DNA from: JAVXNW01 sp036645575
GTDB lineage: Bacteria > Bacillota > Clostridia > Christensenellales > Aristaeellaceae
Assembly (NCBI GenBank): GCA_036645575.1
Contig: JAVXNW010000039.1
Location: 1 to 23,310 of the forward strand
Length of the DNA: 23,310 nucleotides
Direction of reading: 5' to 3'
A program made the translations under genes and the position numbers. The notes beneath the pieces were generated by a model. It saw only the letters and a list, made by a program, of their open reading frames with translations, had not been told where the DNA came from and did not search any database. This document shows, in pieces, positions 7,836 through 15,304 of this stretch (position 1 is its first letter; each line of letters opens with the position of its first letter).

Positions 7836-8159
7836 TCAACCCTCTTCCTTAAACAATATATCGGCGCCGATCGCCTTTTCGACGTTCGCGCGCACCTTGC
7901 GCATCCCTGACCCGGTCGAGCCCGTGGCGCCCGGGATCGGTATGATCGCGGGGAGCGCCTGCGTCTTGTAGCGCTCAATCGTCTCGCCGATTTGATCGGC
8001 CAGCTCCTCGGTAATAAAGATCACCGCGCAACCCGCCTGCGCCAGCTCAAACACCGTGCGGGAGGCTTCCTCCGCCGTATCAACCGGCGCAACGTCCAGC
8101 CCCAGCGCCTTGAACGCCAGCACCGTATCGCGGGAACCGACCGCCGCAATCTTCTGCAT
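7836..8159 (-). CDS. ntpG: V-type ATPase subunit F (rotor)
   Basis: The 107-residue protein MQKIAAVGSRDTVLAFKALG... has the small alpha/beta fold of subunit F (called NtpG in Enterococcus), with FITEELADQIGETI and IIPIPGATGSTGSGM blocks. It binds subunit D at the base of the shaft and tunes ATP hydrolysis. GGAGGG precedes the ATG, and the gene starts 13 bases after the ntpC stop. Its place between C and A matches the Enterococcus ntp order. Confidence 0.93.
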   Translation of the reverse strand: MQKIAAVGSRDTVLAFKALGLDVAPVDTAEEASRTVFELAQAGCAVIFITEELADQIGETIERYKTQALPAIIPIPGATGSTGSGMRKVRANVEKAIGADILFKEEG

Positions 8160-8172
8160 GTTGGCTTCCCTC

Positions 8173-9138
8173 CTAATACAGCGCCCTCAGGCGCTCCATA
8201 ATCCGCTCGCTCTTGACCCCGGTCGTCTTGGCCGCCGCCAACAGCCGCACCGCCATCGCCTCGCGCGAACGCGCAAGCAGGTAGCCAATGAGCGGCAGAA
8301 CGCTCGTCGGCTCGTACCGGTGCGGGCGCAAAAGCCCCAGCAGGTAGTCGTCCGTCGCGCGCTCAATCGCGCCCACGTCAAGCGCCTTGACCGACGGGGC
8401 CAATTGATCCGCGTAGGGGCGCAGCCTGATCAGGTCCCACGCGCGCTCCGGCTCATCCGCCACCCGTTGCACCTTGTCAAGGGGAATGATCCCGCCTTCG
8501 ACAAACAGCGCCCCGGCAAACTGGCCGCCGCGCCCCATCGCATGGGCGCGCAGCGCAATGGTCAGGTTGATCAGCTCCACTTTGCAGGTGAAATACTGCC
8601 GCACGACCTTTTCGCTGGTTCCCGAAATCCGGCGCGCGATATAGCGATACATCGCCTTGTCAATCTCGCTGTCCACAAATAGCGGGTCGAGCTTCACCGA
8701 AGCCTGCTTCTCGATTTCTTCCATCGCGCCTTTGAACTCCGGCGGCAACTCGCGATAGTCGTTCTCATCCACCGCTCGGCGCAATTTCTCCGCGTTCAAT
8801 ATGCCAAGTTCGCTCGTCGCGACCGTCCCGCCCAGCGCCTTCATCTTGTACAGCGCCTTGAGGTTGAGCGCGTCATACCCGATCAGAAAGCAGTCGGTCA
8901 ACGCCTCGTCGCTCGAGCACTCCCGAACCGTGGCGCACGCCTCCCGCATGTGGGCCGCGCACAAATTGTCGATGTCCTGCCGGGTCTTGGCCTCGCCCCA
9001 ATTGAGTTCGCCAAGCGATCGCGCCAGCTCCCCGATGCTCCCGCAACCCGCCAGCCGTTCCAGCTGGGCGCGACCGATGAGCGTGCCCTCCAGCACGCGC
9101 ACGCGGCCAACCGCATAGGCCGCACTACGCCCTTGCAT
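8173..9138 (-). CDS. ntpC: V-type ATPase subunit C (d-like socket)
   Basis: The 321-residue, mostly helical protein matches subunit C (eukaryotic d), which caps the membrane rotor ring and receives the D/F shaft. Typical segments are YAVGRVRVLEG near the start, ALYKMKALGG, YFTCKVELINLTIALRAHAMG and VLPLIGYLLARSREAMAVRLLAAAK near the end. A GTG three codons earlier is possible, but ATG 9138 is preferred because GAGG (9150-9147) is eight bases upstream of it. It lies 18 bases after ntpE. Confidence 0.92.
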   Translation of the reverse strand: MQGRSAAYAVGRVRVLEGTLIGRAQLERLAGCGSIGELARSLGELNWGEAKTRQDIDNLCAAHMREACATVRECSSDEALTDCFLIGYDALNLKALYKMKALGGTVATSELGILNAEKLRRAVDENDYRELPPEFKGAMEEIEKQASVKLDPLFVDSEIDKAMYRYIARRISGTSEKVVRQYFTCKVELINLTIALRAHAMGRGGQFAGALFVEGGIIPLDKVQRVADEPERAWDLIRLRPYADQLAPSVKALDVGAIERATDDYLLGLLRPHRYEPTSVLPLIGYLLARSREAMAVRLLAAAKTTGVKSERIMERLRALY

Positions 9139-9156
9139 GTCGATCACCTCGCTTCA

Positions 9157-9747
9157 TCACTTAAACAACACCGCCGCAACCTCGGCCTCGAGCGAGGCGC
9201 GATACTGGCCCAGCACCGCCTGAAAGGCGCAGTTGATCTCCATGCCGCCCTTTTTGAGCACAAACCCGCCGCCCAGCGGACGCGTTTCGCCCGCTAACGT
9301 CACATTCGCCTTGCCCGCCTTCTCAAGCGCCGCCCGAAGCGCGCCAAGGAACGCGCCGTCGTACAGCGCCGCCTCTTCGCCGCTCACGATGAGCGCTTCG
9401 CCGCCCTGGGCGCTTGACACGATCAGCTTTTGCAGGTAGGCGCGCTTTTGCGTGTCCGGCATCTTGCGCATCCGCTCAAGCGCGTTTAAAAACGCCTGCT
9501 CGATGACCTCGCGCTTGACAGACAGCATCGCCTTTTTTTGATCCAGCTCCGCCATGCGCAGCATGCGGTCGCGCACTTCCACCGCTTGGCGGTCGGCCTG
9601 CTTCTGGCTTTCCCTTTTCTTCACCGCCGCGGCCGCATCGGCATCCGCCTGAATGCGCGCCGCCTTTTCCCGAGCCTCTAGGAGCGTCTGCGCCGCCTGA
9701 GCGCGCGCGTCCTCGAGGATCTTATTTGTGATAGCTTCAGCGTTCAC
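9157..9747 (-). CDS. ntpE: V-type ATPase subunit E (peripheral stalk)
   Basis: The 196-residue protein has a long, charged N-terminal helix (residues 1-95, rich in A/E/K/R/Q) and a globular C-terminal domain with GGEALIVSGEEA and GGFVLKKGGMEINCAF. This is the plan of subunit E, which pairs with the small G/H subunit to form the stators that hold the head against the membrane part. The start is GTG 9747, supported by GGAGGG upstream. The C-terminal EINC and LEAEVAAVLFK segments fit the family. Confidence 0.92.
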   Translation of the reverse strand: MNAEAITNKILEDARAQAAQTLLEAREKAARIQADADAAAAVKKRESQKQADRQAVEVRDRMLRMAELDQKKAMLSVKREVIEQAFLNALERMRKMPDTQKRAYLQKLIVSSAQGGEALIVSGEEAALYDGAFLGALRAALEKAGKANVTLAGETRPLGGGFVLKKGGMEINCAFQAVLGQYRASLEAEVAAVLFK

Positions 9748-9772
9748 GCCCCGGTCCCTCCTTGTATGTTGA

Positions 9773-10255
9773 TTATACCGCGAACCACACGATCAGGAAG
9801 GAGGCAAGCAGCGCAAGCACTGCGTAGGTCTCGACCATAACCGTCATCGAAATGCCCTGGCCGCTCGACTCGGGGCGCTTGCCCAGCAGGCCGATGGCCG
9901 CGGCCGCGACGCGGCCCTGATAGATGGCGGAGAACAGGCCGACAATGCCCACCGGCAGGCAGCCCGCCATGATGATGATGCCCTGCTCGATCGATACCGC
10001 GTTCCACATGCCCAGTCCGCCCAGCACGTTCAGCTTAATCAGCACGATAAAGCCGATCAGGAATCCGTAAATGCCCTGCGTACCGGGCAGCAGTTCAAGC
10101 ACCAACAGTTTTCCGAACACGTCGGGGTTTTCCCCAATGACGCCCGCGCCCGCTTCGCCCGCAATGCCCACGCCACGCGCGGAGCCAACGCCCGCCAGAA
10201 ATACAGAAAGTGCGGCGCCAATCAGCGCAAGAACCTGACCCATCGTTAAAACCAT
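9773..10255 (-). CDS. ntpK: V-type ATPase subunit K (rotor ring), Na+-type
   Basis: The 160-residue proteolipid has four transmembrane helices, i.e. the doubled hairpin of V-type K subunits. Aligned by eye to Enterococcus hirae NtpK as remembered, it keeps every Na+ ligand: L56, T59, Q60 and Y63 in LLPGTQGIYGF, Q113 in AIYQGR, and the ion-carrying E142 in MVETYAVL. One nearby difference is E54 where E. hirae has Gln. A Na+-translocating ring is therefore predicted. GGAGGG lies eight bases before the ATG. The 86-bp gap from ntpI holds two hairpins that may raise expression of this multicopy subunit. Confidence 0.95.
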   Translation of the reverse strand: MVLTMGQVLALIGAALSVFLAGVGSARGVGIAGEAGAGVIGENPDVFGKLLVLELLPGTQGIYGFLIGFIVLIKLNVLGGLGMWNAVSIEQGIIIMAGCLPVGIVGLFSAIYQGRVAAAAIGLLGKRPESSGQGISMTVMVETYAVLALLASFLIVWFAV

Positions 10256-10285
10256 CGTGATACCCTCCTCAAATTCATCCTCAAA

Positions 10286-10333
10286 CGGCTTTTCGCCGCT
10301 CGAATTGTGTCCATGCGCCCCGAAACGCCGGGG
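10286..10333 (-). promoter_or_regulatory. Two hairpins in the ntpI-ntpK spacer
   Basis: The longest gap inside the operon contains CCCCG-6-CGGGG (10318-10333) and CGGC-5-GCCG (10286-10298). Neither is followed by a T-tract. Hairpins ahead of an over-expressed rotor gene could protect a processed mRNA end or keep the ribosome site open. This role is inferred. Confidence 0.4.
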
Positions 10334-10341
10334 TCGCTCGC

Positions 10342-12246
10342 CTACTGTTCGCTTCCCGCGATTTCCACATAGCGCGTGTTGTTGTCAAGCGGGCGAAAGT
10401 CCTTGCCGCCCGACTCGTAGAACTTGCCAAAGAACTCGATGTACTGAAGCCTGCACGAGTGCACATACGCGCCCAGCGCGTTGATCGCCAGGTTGAACGT
10501 GTGCCCGCCGATCAGGATGATCACCGCAAACACCGTTCCAATGGGATTGCCCATCAAAAGCCCGGCCAGCATGTTGATGACCATGCCGATGACCCCGGTC
10601 GCAAGGCCCATGCCAAACAGTCGCGCGTAGCTCAGCAGGTCGCTTAAGTAGCTCGTCACGCCGTACAGCGCGCCCAGTCCCCCGATCAGCTTCTTGATCG
10701 GCCCGCCCGGCTTGGCGCGTCCGCCGGTCAGCAGAATGCCCACGCCGCCAATCAGCGCGATCACCGCGCCCACGGTTCCGTTGACCAGCATGAGCCCCAG
10801 CCCCGCCAGCAACATCACCCAGAACCCTTGGTCAAACAGCGCGTCCAGCGGATGCCCGCGCTTGATGCTCAGGTACGCGGCCACCCCCATGCCAAACAGC
10901 AGATGCACCGCGCCCGCGGAGATACACACGATCAGCACCTGAATCGCGTCGTTCATCGGGTCGAGGATCGGGTCGCCCACCGTCACGCCGAACCAGCCGC
11001 CGTAAATCGCGCCCCATATGACGGTCGCGACGCCGCCCAGCGCCAGCACAAAGGCCATCCGGCCCATTCCCTGTCCCTTAAGCTTCCACCACACGAACGC
11101 GGCGACCAGTCCCATCACCACGCCGTACCCGGCGTCCGACACCATCATCCCGAAAAAGCAGATCCAGAACGGCATCATGATCGCCGTCGGATCGATCCCG
11201 CGCGGATCGGGCATGGCGAACATCTTGACGATCGACTCAAACGGCTCGACCGCCTTGCCGTTGCGCATCATCGTGGGCGGCATTTCGTCCGGCAGCGGAT
11301 CGGCAAATTCCACGTCGCACTCGGGCGAAATCCGCCGAAGCGTCTTTTCGAGCGCCTCGACCTTGTCGTGCGGCGCCCAGCCTGTCAGCATGAACGCCTC
11401 CTGCGTATCCACGCACTTGGCGGACGAGTCCAGCCGGTCGCGCTCGGTGGCGTAGATGTCTCGAAGCAGGCGCAGGTCCGCCAGATTGTCCGCCTGCTTT
11501 TCCACTTCCGCCTTGAGCTCTAGGCGCACCTCGTCGATGCGGGCGAGCTTTCCGCGCAGTTGGTCGATCGCGAGCACGGGCGTTCCTTCAATGCCCTCAA
11601 ACGCCACGCGCGTCGCGCCGTAGTTTCGAACCAGCTCGTCAAAGGGCGCTTTTTGATCCTTGTGCATCGCCGCCAGCAAATTCACGTTGTCGCGCAGCCG
11701 CGAGACCTCTTCAAGCGCCACCGCGCCCAGCGCCTCGGCTTCCGCCCGGAACGCGTCAAAGTCCTTGGCCGCCACGCTCAGCAGCGTCACGCTCGCGTAT
11801 TTCGTGTCCTTGAGCGTCTCCAGCTTGACATCCAGCCACTCCCAGGGCGCCAATTGCTCCATGAGCGACTTTTCCCGCGCCTCGCGCGCCCGCAGTTCAC
11901 CGCGCGTGCGCTCAATCTGCTCCATTCGCTCGACCACTTGCAGGATCTGCGCCTGCGCCGCGACCGTCGCGGTCACCTGATCCTCGGCCGCAACCGGGCG
12001 CAGGGAGAGCGGCCCCCGCTTGTGCCTGTCAAACGGCGTCAAGCGCAAAATGGTCAGATCCAGCCGCGCAATCTGCTTTTGCAGCTCGGAAGCGCGCGCC
12101 TGCCCCTGCGCGTCGTCCCGGCTCTCAAGCGCCGGGTCGCGCGGAATCACCTGTACGCAGCCCATGTGCTGCATGGTCTTTAGGATCTTCTGCTTGTCCT
12201 TTTTGAGGGAAAGCAGCGTCACCTTCTTCATCTCAATGATGGCCAT
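10342..12246 (-). CDS. ntpI: V-type ATPase subunit I (a-like membrane stator)
   Basis: The 634-residue protein has a cytoplasmic N-terminal half with coiled coils (about 1-360) and a membrane half with seven to eight helices. The conserved arginine that faces the rotor glutamate is R542 in LLSYARLFGMGLA, and the C-terminus has the family block AYVHSCRLQYIEFFGKFYE. It forms the ion half-channels and anchors the peripheral stalks. ATG 12246 is chosen (MAIIEMKKVTLLSLKKD); it overlaps the end of the upstream gene by 14 bases. An in-frame ATG five codons later would also be possible. Confidence 0.93.
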   Translation of the reverse strand: MAIIEMKKVTLLSLKKDKQKILKTMQHMGCVQVIPRDPALESRDDAQGQARASELQKQIARLDLTILRLTPFDRHKRGPLSLRPVAAEDQVTATVAAQAQILQVVERMEQIERTRGELRAREAREKSLMEQLAPWEWLDVKLETLKDTKYASVTLLSVAAKDFDAFRAEAEALGAVALEEVSRLRDNVNLLAAMHKDQKAPFDELVRNYGATRVAFEGIEGTPVLAIDQLRGKLARIDEVRLELKAEVEKQADNLADLRLLRDIYATERDRLDSSAKCVDTQEAFMLTGWAPHDKVEALEKTLRRISPECDVEFADPLPDEMPPTMMRNGKAVEPFESIVKMFAMPDPRGIDPTAIMMPFWICFFGMMVSDAGYGVVMGLVAAFVWWKLKGQGMGRMAFVLALGGVATVIWGAIYGGWFGVTVGDPILDPMNDAIQVLIVCISAGAVHLLFGMGVAAYLSIKRGHPLDALFDQGFWVMLLAGLGLMLVNGTVGAVIALIGGVGILLTGGRAKPGGPIKKLIGGLGALYGVTSYLSDLLSYARLFGMGLATGVIGMVINMLAGLLMGNPIGTVFAVIILIGGHTFNLAINALGAYVHSCRLQYIEFFGKFYESGGKDFRPLDNNTRYVEIAGSEQ

Positions 12247-12556
12247 CTGCAACAACCCTTTCAAAGATCGCCTGTCCGGCAGATGCGACGCGCGCCTGAG
12301 CGCTTTTGCGCATGGTCTCGCGCTCGGCGCTGCGGCGCACCTCGAGCGACTTGATCTCGTCGCCAATGAGCGCCTTGGCCGCCTCGAGCTTGTTCGCGGT
12401 CGCCTCGGCGTTCGCCTTGACCTCCTGGCGTATCTGCGCGCTCAAGGCCTCCTCGACCGCCTTCACGATTTCGCGCGCCTCCTTGGAGGCCTCGGCGCGG
12501 ATGGAATCTGCCTCGCGTTCCGCTTTCTCAATCTGTTCCATCACTGCGTTTGCCAA
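12233..12556 (-). CDS. ntpF: V-type ATPase G/H-like peripheral stalk subunit
   Basis: The 107-residue protein is one long amphipathic helix rich in Ala, Glu, Lys and Arg (for example ADSIRAEASKEAREIVKAVE). It is the first gene of the operon, the position of ntpF in Enterococcus, whose product pairs with subunit E to make the stator. Sequence conservation in this family is low, so position and coiled-coil character carry the call. The start is TTG 12556, supported by GGAGGG exactly eight bases upstream; a downstream ATG at codon six has no site. It is 66 bp after upp. Confidence 0.8.
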   Translation of the reverse strand: MANAVMEQIEKAEREADSIRAEASKEAREIVKAVEEALSAQIRQEVKANAEATANKLEAAKALIGDEIKSLEVRRSAERETMRKSAQARVASAGQAIFERVVADGHH

Positions 12557-12622
12557 ATTGAATTCCCTCCGTTTCTATGGAAAATACAGGGGAGTCCCCC
12601 CCATCGCCCGCCTTCCACCAAA

Positions 12623-13252
12623 TTACTTGGTGCCAAATATCCGGTCGCCCGCGTCGCCCAGGCCCGGCACGATGTAGCCGTGCTCGTTGAGCTTCTCGTC
12701 GATCGCCGCGATGTAGATGTCCACGTCCGGGTGCGCCTTTTGAACCGCGGCAATGCCTTCCGGCGCGCCGATCAGGCACATGAGCTTGATGGAAGCGCAT
12801 CCGCGCCTTTTGAGCGCGTCCACCGCCGCGACCGAGCTTCCGCCGGTCGCCAGCATCGGGTCCATCACGATCAGTTCGCGCTCCTCGATGTCCTGGGGGA
12901 GCTTACAATAGTACTCCACGGGCTCAAGCGTCGCGGGGTCGCGGTACAGGCCAATGTGCCCCACCTTGGCCGCCGGAACCAGATTCATCACGCCGTCCAC
13001 CATGCCCAGTCCGGCGCGCAGGATCGGAACGATGGCCAATTTTTTCCCGCTCAGCACCTTGGTTTTGCACTTGCAGATGGGCGTCTCGACTTCGACCTCT
13101 TTGAGTTGCAGGTCGCGCGTCACCTCGTAGGCCATCAGCATCGCGATCTCGCTCAGCAGTTCGCGGAAATCCTTGGTTCCGGTGTCCTTATCGCGCATGA
13201 GCGACAGCTTGTGCTGAATCAGTGGATGATGAATTTCGAATACCTTGCTCAT
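12623..13252 (-). CDS. upp: Uracil phosphoribosyltransferase
   Basis: The 209-residue enzyme converts uracil and PRPP to UMP (pyrimidine salvage, cytoplasm). It begins MSKVFEIHHPLIQHKLSLMR and contains the PRPP loop MDPMLATGGSSVAAVDAL and the C-terminal uracil-binding PGLGDAGDRIFGTK, as in other UPRTases. A 46-residue upstream extension of the frame is rejected because GGAGGAG lies just before ATG 13252. A good promoter lies at 13335-13307. No terminator separates it from the V-ATPase operon, so the ATPase genes may be read from the same promoter. Confidence 0.96.
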   Translation of the reverse strand: MSKVFEIHHPLIQHKLSLMRDKDTGTKDFRELLSEIAMLMAYEVTRDLQLKEVEVETPICKCKTKVLSGKKLAIVPILRAGLGMVDGVMNLVPAAKVGHIGLYRDPATLEPVEYYCKLPQDIEERELIVMDPMLATGGSSVAAVDALKRRGCASIKLMCLIGAPEGIAAVQKAHPDVDIYIAAIDEKLNEHGYIVPGLGDAGDRIFGTK

Positions 13253-13306
13253 AGGCTCTCCTCCCGTCAAAAAAAAAGGCCATTCGATTGATCCGATATC
13301 TATTCT

Positions 13307-13335
13307 ATTATACTTGATGCGGCCACAAAGTGCAA
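13307..13335 (-). promoter_or_regulatory. upp promoter
   Basis: On the minus strand TTGCAC (13335-13330), a 17-bp spacer and a perfect TATAAT (13312-13307) predict transcription starting near 13300 and a leader of about 48 bases. The leader contains a run of nine T shortly before the ribosome site, without a convincing stem ahead of it. Confidence 0.75.
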
Positions 13336-13447
13336 CTTTAATCTGCCTTTTAACGATGTTCTTTTGCGCGGCTTTAGGCCGCTTTCCCATGTTTCCCCGC
13401 GTAAAATCGTGCGCCTTTCCCTTTTTTTAAACGTGCCGGTCAGCGCT

Positions 13448-13490
13448 TAAAAAAAAGGCTCGCCGCCCGGCGCGATTCTGGGCGGCAAGT
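13448..13490 (-). terminator. Terminator of the 53-residue membrane protein gene
   Basis: Read leftward, CTTGCCGCCC and GGGCGGCGAG form a 10-bp stem (one G-T pair) around an 11-base loop, followed by CC and eight T. It lies about 110 bp after the small gene at 13602-13763 and upstream of the upp promoter, insulating the two. Confidence 0.85.
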
Positions 13491-13537
13491 CCTGTTTTGA
13501 TCCCGCTGTTTGAACGCCTCGTTATGTCCCTTGGCTT

Positions 13538-13603
13538 CCCTGGACGCTTGGTTGGCGCTCGATTGGCGCTTGGTTGGTTCTCCCTGGACGCTTGATTGGC
13601 GCT
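13538..13603. repeat. 23-bp direct repeat
   Basis: TCCCTGGACGCTTGGTTGGC (extending to 13560) recurs at 13581-13603 with one base changed. Between the copies a further partial copy (CGATTGGCGCTTGGTTGG) is visible. The array sits between a stop codon and its terminator on the minus strand. It looks like a recent local duplication with no evident function. Confidence 0.65.
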
Positions 13604-13763
13604 ACATTCTCAGCAGCAGCACGCCCACCACGATCAGCCCGATGCCCACCAGCGCCAGCCACACCCACGAGGGCAGCGCCACGAGCAACAACACGATGCC
13701 CAGCACGATCAGGACCGCGCTCCACACCCGCCGGCCAATCGTGCACCTTCTACACCCGCTCAT
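13602..13763 (-). CDS. Small membrane protein, 53 residues
   Basis: ATG 13763 follows GGGGAGG at good spacing and opens a 53-codon frame ending in TAG. The peptide starts MSGCRRCTIGRRVWSAV and then has two hydrophobic stretches (about residues 15-30 and 34-50), so it probably forms a membrane hairpin. The three-cysteine/arginine head is cytoplasmic by the positive-inside rule. Ribosome site, stop and a dedicated downstream terminator all support a real gene. Family and role are not recognised. It diverges from glpP. Confidence 0.7.
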   Translation of the reverse strand: MSGCRRCTIGRRVWSAVLIVLGIVLLLVALPSWVWLALVGIGLIVVGVLLLRM

Positions 13764-13804
13764 GCCTTCACCTCCCCTCACACCCTATGCCAAGCGCGCC
13801 TCGG

Positions 13805-13834
13805 TTGACAATCGGGGGCGGTACGTGGTAAAAT
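13805..13834 (+). promoter_or_regulatory. glpP promoter
   Basis: TTGACA (13805-13810), an 18-bp spacer and TAAAAT (13829-13834) lie about 20 bases before the ribosome site of the antiterminator gene. The opposite strand carries an overlapping TTGTCA that might serve the small divergent gene, but its -10 is weak. Confidence 0.75.
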
Positions 13835-13856
13835 TCGTCCACGGGGAGGGAATGCC

Positions 13857-14438
13857 ATGCAGGATTTTTTGCGGTCGCTTTCGGACTGTCCGGTCATTGC
13901 GTCGGCGCGCGACCTTGCGCAGGTGGAGCGCGCGGGGGAGAGCGGGGTGTCCGCGATCTTTTTACTGGGCGGATCGATCCTGACGCTGGGCGCGATGGCG
14001 GACTGCGCGCGGGCGCGGGGCAAGCGGGTCTTTGTTCATCTCGATCTGCTGGCGGGGCTGGGGCGCGACGCGGCGGCGGTTGAGTGGTGCGCGGGGCAGA
14101 TTCATCCCGACGGCGTGATCTCCACGCGCGCGCCGCTGCTCAAGCGCGCGGGCGAGCTGGGCATGATCACCATCCAGCGGCTGTTCGTCATGGACTCTGC
14201 GTCGCTGACCAGCGGGGTCAAGTTTCTCAAAAACAACGCGCCCGACATGCTCGAGGTGCTGCCGGGACTCGTGCCCAAGGCGATCACGCACCTGAGCCAG
14301 GCGCTCAAGATGCCCATCATCGCGGGCGGCATGATCACCGAGGGGGGCGAAGTCGCGCAGGCGCTGCGCGCGGGCGCGGTGGGCGTATCGACCAGCACGC
14401 AGGCGCTGTGGAGCGTGCGGAAGGGAACCGCAATTTGA
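13857..14438 (+). CDS. glpP: GlpP-like glycerol-3-phosphate-responsive antiterminator
   Basis: The 193-residue TIM-barrel-like protein has the family blocks SAIFLLGGSILTLG, GKRVFVHLDLLAGLGRD, HPDGVISTRAPLLKRA, GMITIQRLFVMDSASL and DMLEVLPGLVPK. In Bacillus, GlpP binds glycerol-3-phosphate and prevents termination in the leader of glycerol genes. No glpF, glpK or glpD is nearby, so the target is elsewhere or different. GGGGAGGG precedes ATG 13857, and the stop overlaps the start of the next gene, so the two products may act together or simply share a transcript. Confidence 0.9.
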   Translation: MQDFLRSLSDCPVIASARDLAQVERAGESGVSAIFLLGGSILTLGAMADCARARGKRVFVHLDLLAGLGRDAAAVEWCAGQIHPDGVISTRAPLLKRAGELGMITIQRLFVMDSASLTSGVKFLKNNAPDMLEVLPGLVPKAITHLSQALKMPIIAGGMITEGGEVAQALRAGAVGVSTSTQALWSVRKGTAI

Positions 14439-15244
14439 GTAAGGCGTGGCTGTGCAGGTCGGGAACCCTGCCAAGCGTCGTGCCGATGCGCGTCCATGCG
14501 CGCGCGCGCGGCCTTGCGGGCAAAAAGCTGCTGTTCCTGACTGACCTGCATTACGGGCGGTGGATGGGCGACGACAAGTTCTCCCGCGTGATCGACCTGG
14601 CCAACGCTCAGTCGCCCGACGTGATCGTGCTGGGCGGGGATTTGGCCGAAAACGAGCGGGACGAGGCGCGCCTGTGCGCGCGGCACCTCAAAAACCTGCG
14701 CGCGCCCCTTGGCATTTACTGCGTGCCGGGCAACAACGACTACGAGGCGTTTGGCGGGCAATACGACCGGTTTCGCGCGATGCTTTACGCTTCCGGCGTG
14801 CGCTTTTTGCTGAACGAGCGCTTTACGATCCCGGTAGAGGGCGGCGCGCTCGTGATCTCGGGGCTGGACGAGAGCAAATACGGCCATCCCGATCAGGCGG
14901 TGCTGGATTTTGCGCAGGGGCCGGGCGACTTTCACCTGCTGGCGACCCACTCGCCGTGGGCGCTTGACGAGGTGCTCGGCCGCGCGAAGGTGGATCTGGC
15001 GCTGTGCGGGCACACGCACGGGGGACAGGTGGCGCTGGGGCCGCTGACCGCGCTGGCCATGGGGTACGACCTTCGGGCGCTTTCGTCGCGCAAGTACTTT
15101 TTTATGCAGGGCGATCACACGGTGGACGGCGTGCGGATCGTGGTCTCGCGCGGGATTGGGTGCTCGCTTTTGCCGGTGCGAATCGGCGCGCCGCCGCAGA
15201 TGCACTTGGTCACATTCGACATATTCCCCGCCGGAAAATTTTAA
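14435..15244 (+). CDS. YkuE-like metallophosphoesterase
   Basis: This calcineurin-type phosphoesterase shows FLTDLHYGR, VLGGDLAEN, VPGNNDYE, LLATHSPWA and LCGHTHGGQV, five metal and catalytic blocks in the usual order. In the third block the expected GNHD reads GNND, replacing the catalytic histidine with asparagine. TTG 14435 overlaps the glpP stop (TTGA) and gives 269 residues (LSKAWLCRSGTL after the initiator position); ATG 14486 is an alternative with no clear ribosome site. No transmembrane anchor or signal is seen before the catalytic domain. The substrate is unknown; relatives act on membrane lipids or nucleotides. Confidence 0.85.
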   Translation: MSKAWLCRSGTLPSVVPMRVHARARGLAGKKLLFLTDLHYGRWMGDDKFSRVIDLANAQSPDVIVLGGDLAENERDEARLCARHLKNLRAPLGIYCVPGNNDYEAFGGQYDRFRAMLYASGVRFLLNERFTIPVEGGALVISGLDESKYGHPDQAVLDFAQGPGDFHLLATHSPWALDEVLGRAKVDLALCGHTHGGQVALGPLTALAMGYDLRALSSRKYFFMQGDHTVDGVRIVVSRGIGCSLLPVRIGAPPQMHLVTFDIFPAGKF

Positions 15245-15268
15245 GCAGGGGAATTTGGGCCGAAACGC

Positions 15269-15298
15269 TTGACAGGGCGCAACGGATGGCGCTATAAT
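15269..15298 (+). promoter_or_regulatory. Strong promoter of the 6S RNA
   Basis: A perfect TTGACA (15269-15274) and a perfect TATAAT (15293-15298) are separated by 18 bp, the best promoter in the window. The predicted +1 is 15305, with no coding frame following. Confidence 0.85.
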
Positions 15299-15304
15299 CT
15301 TTAC

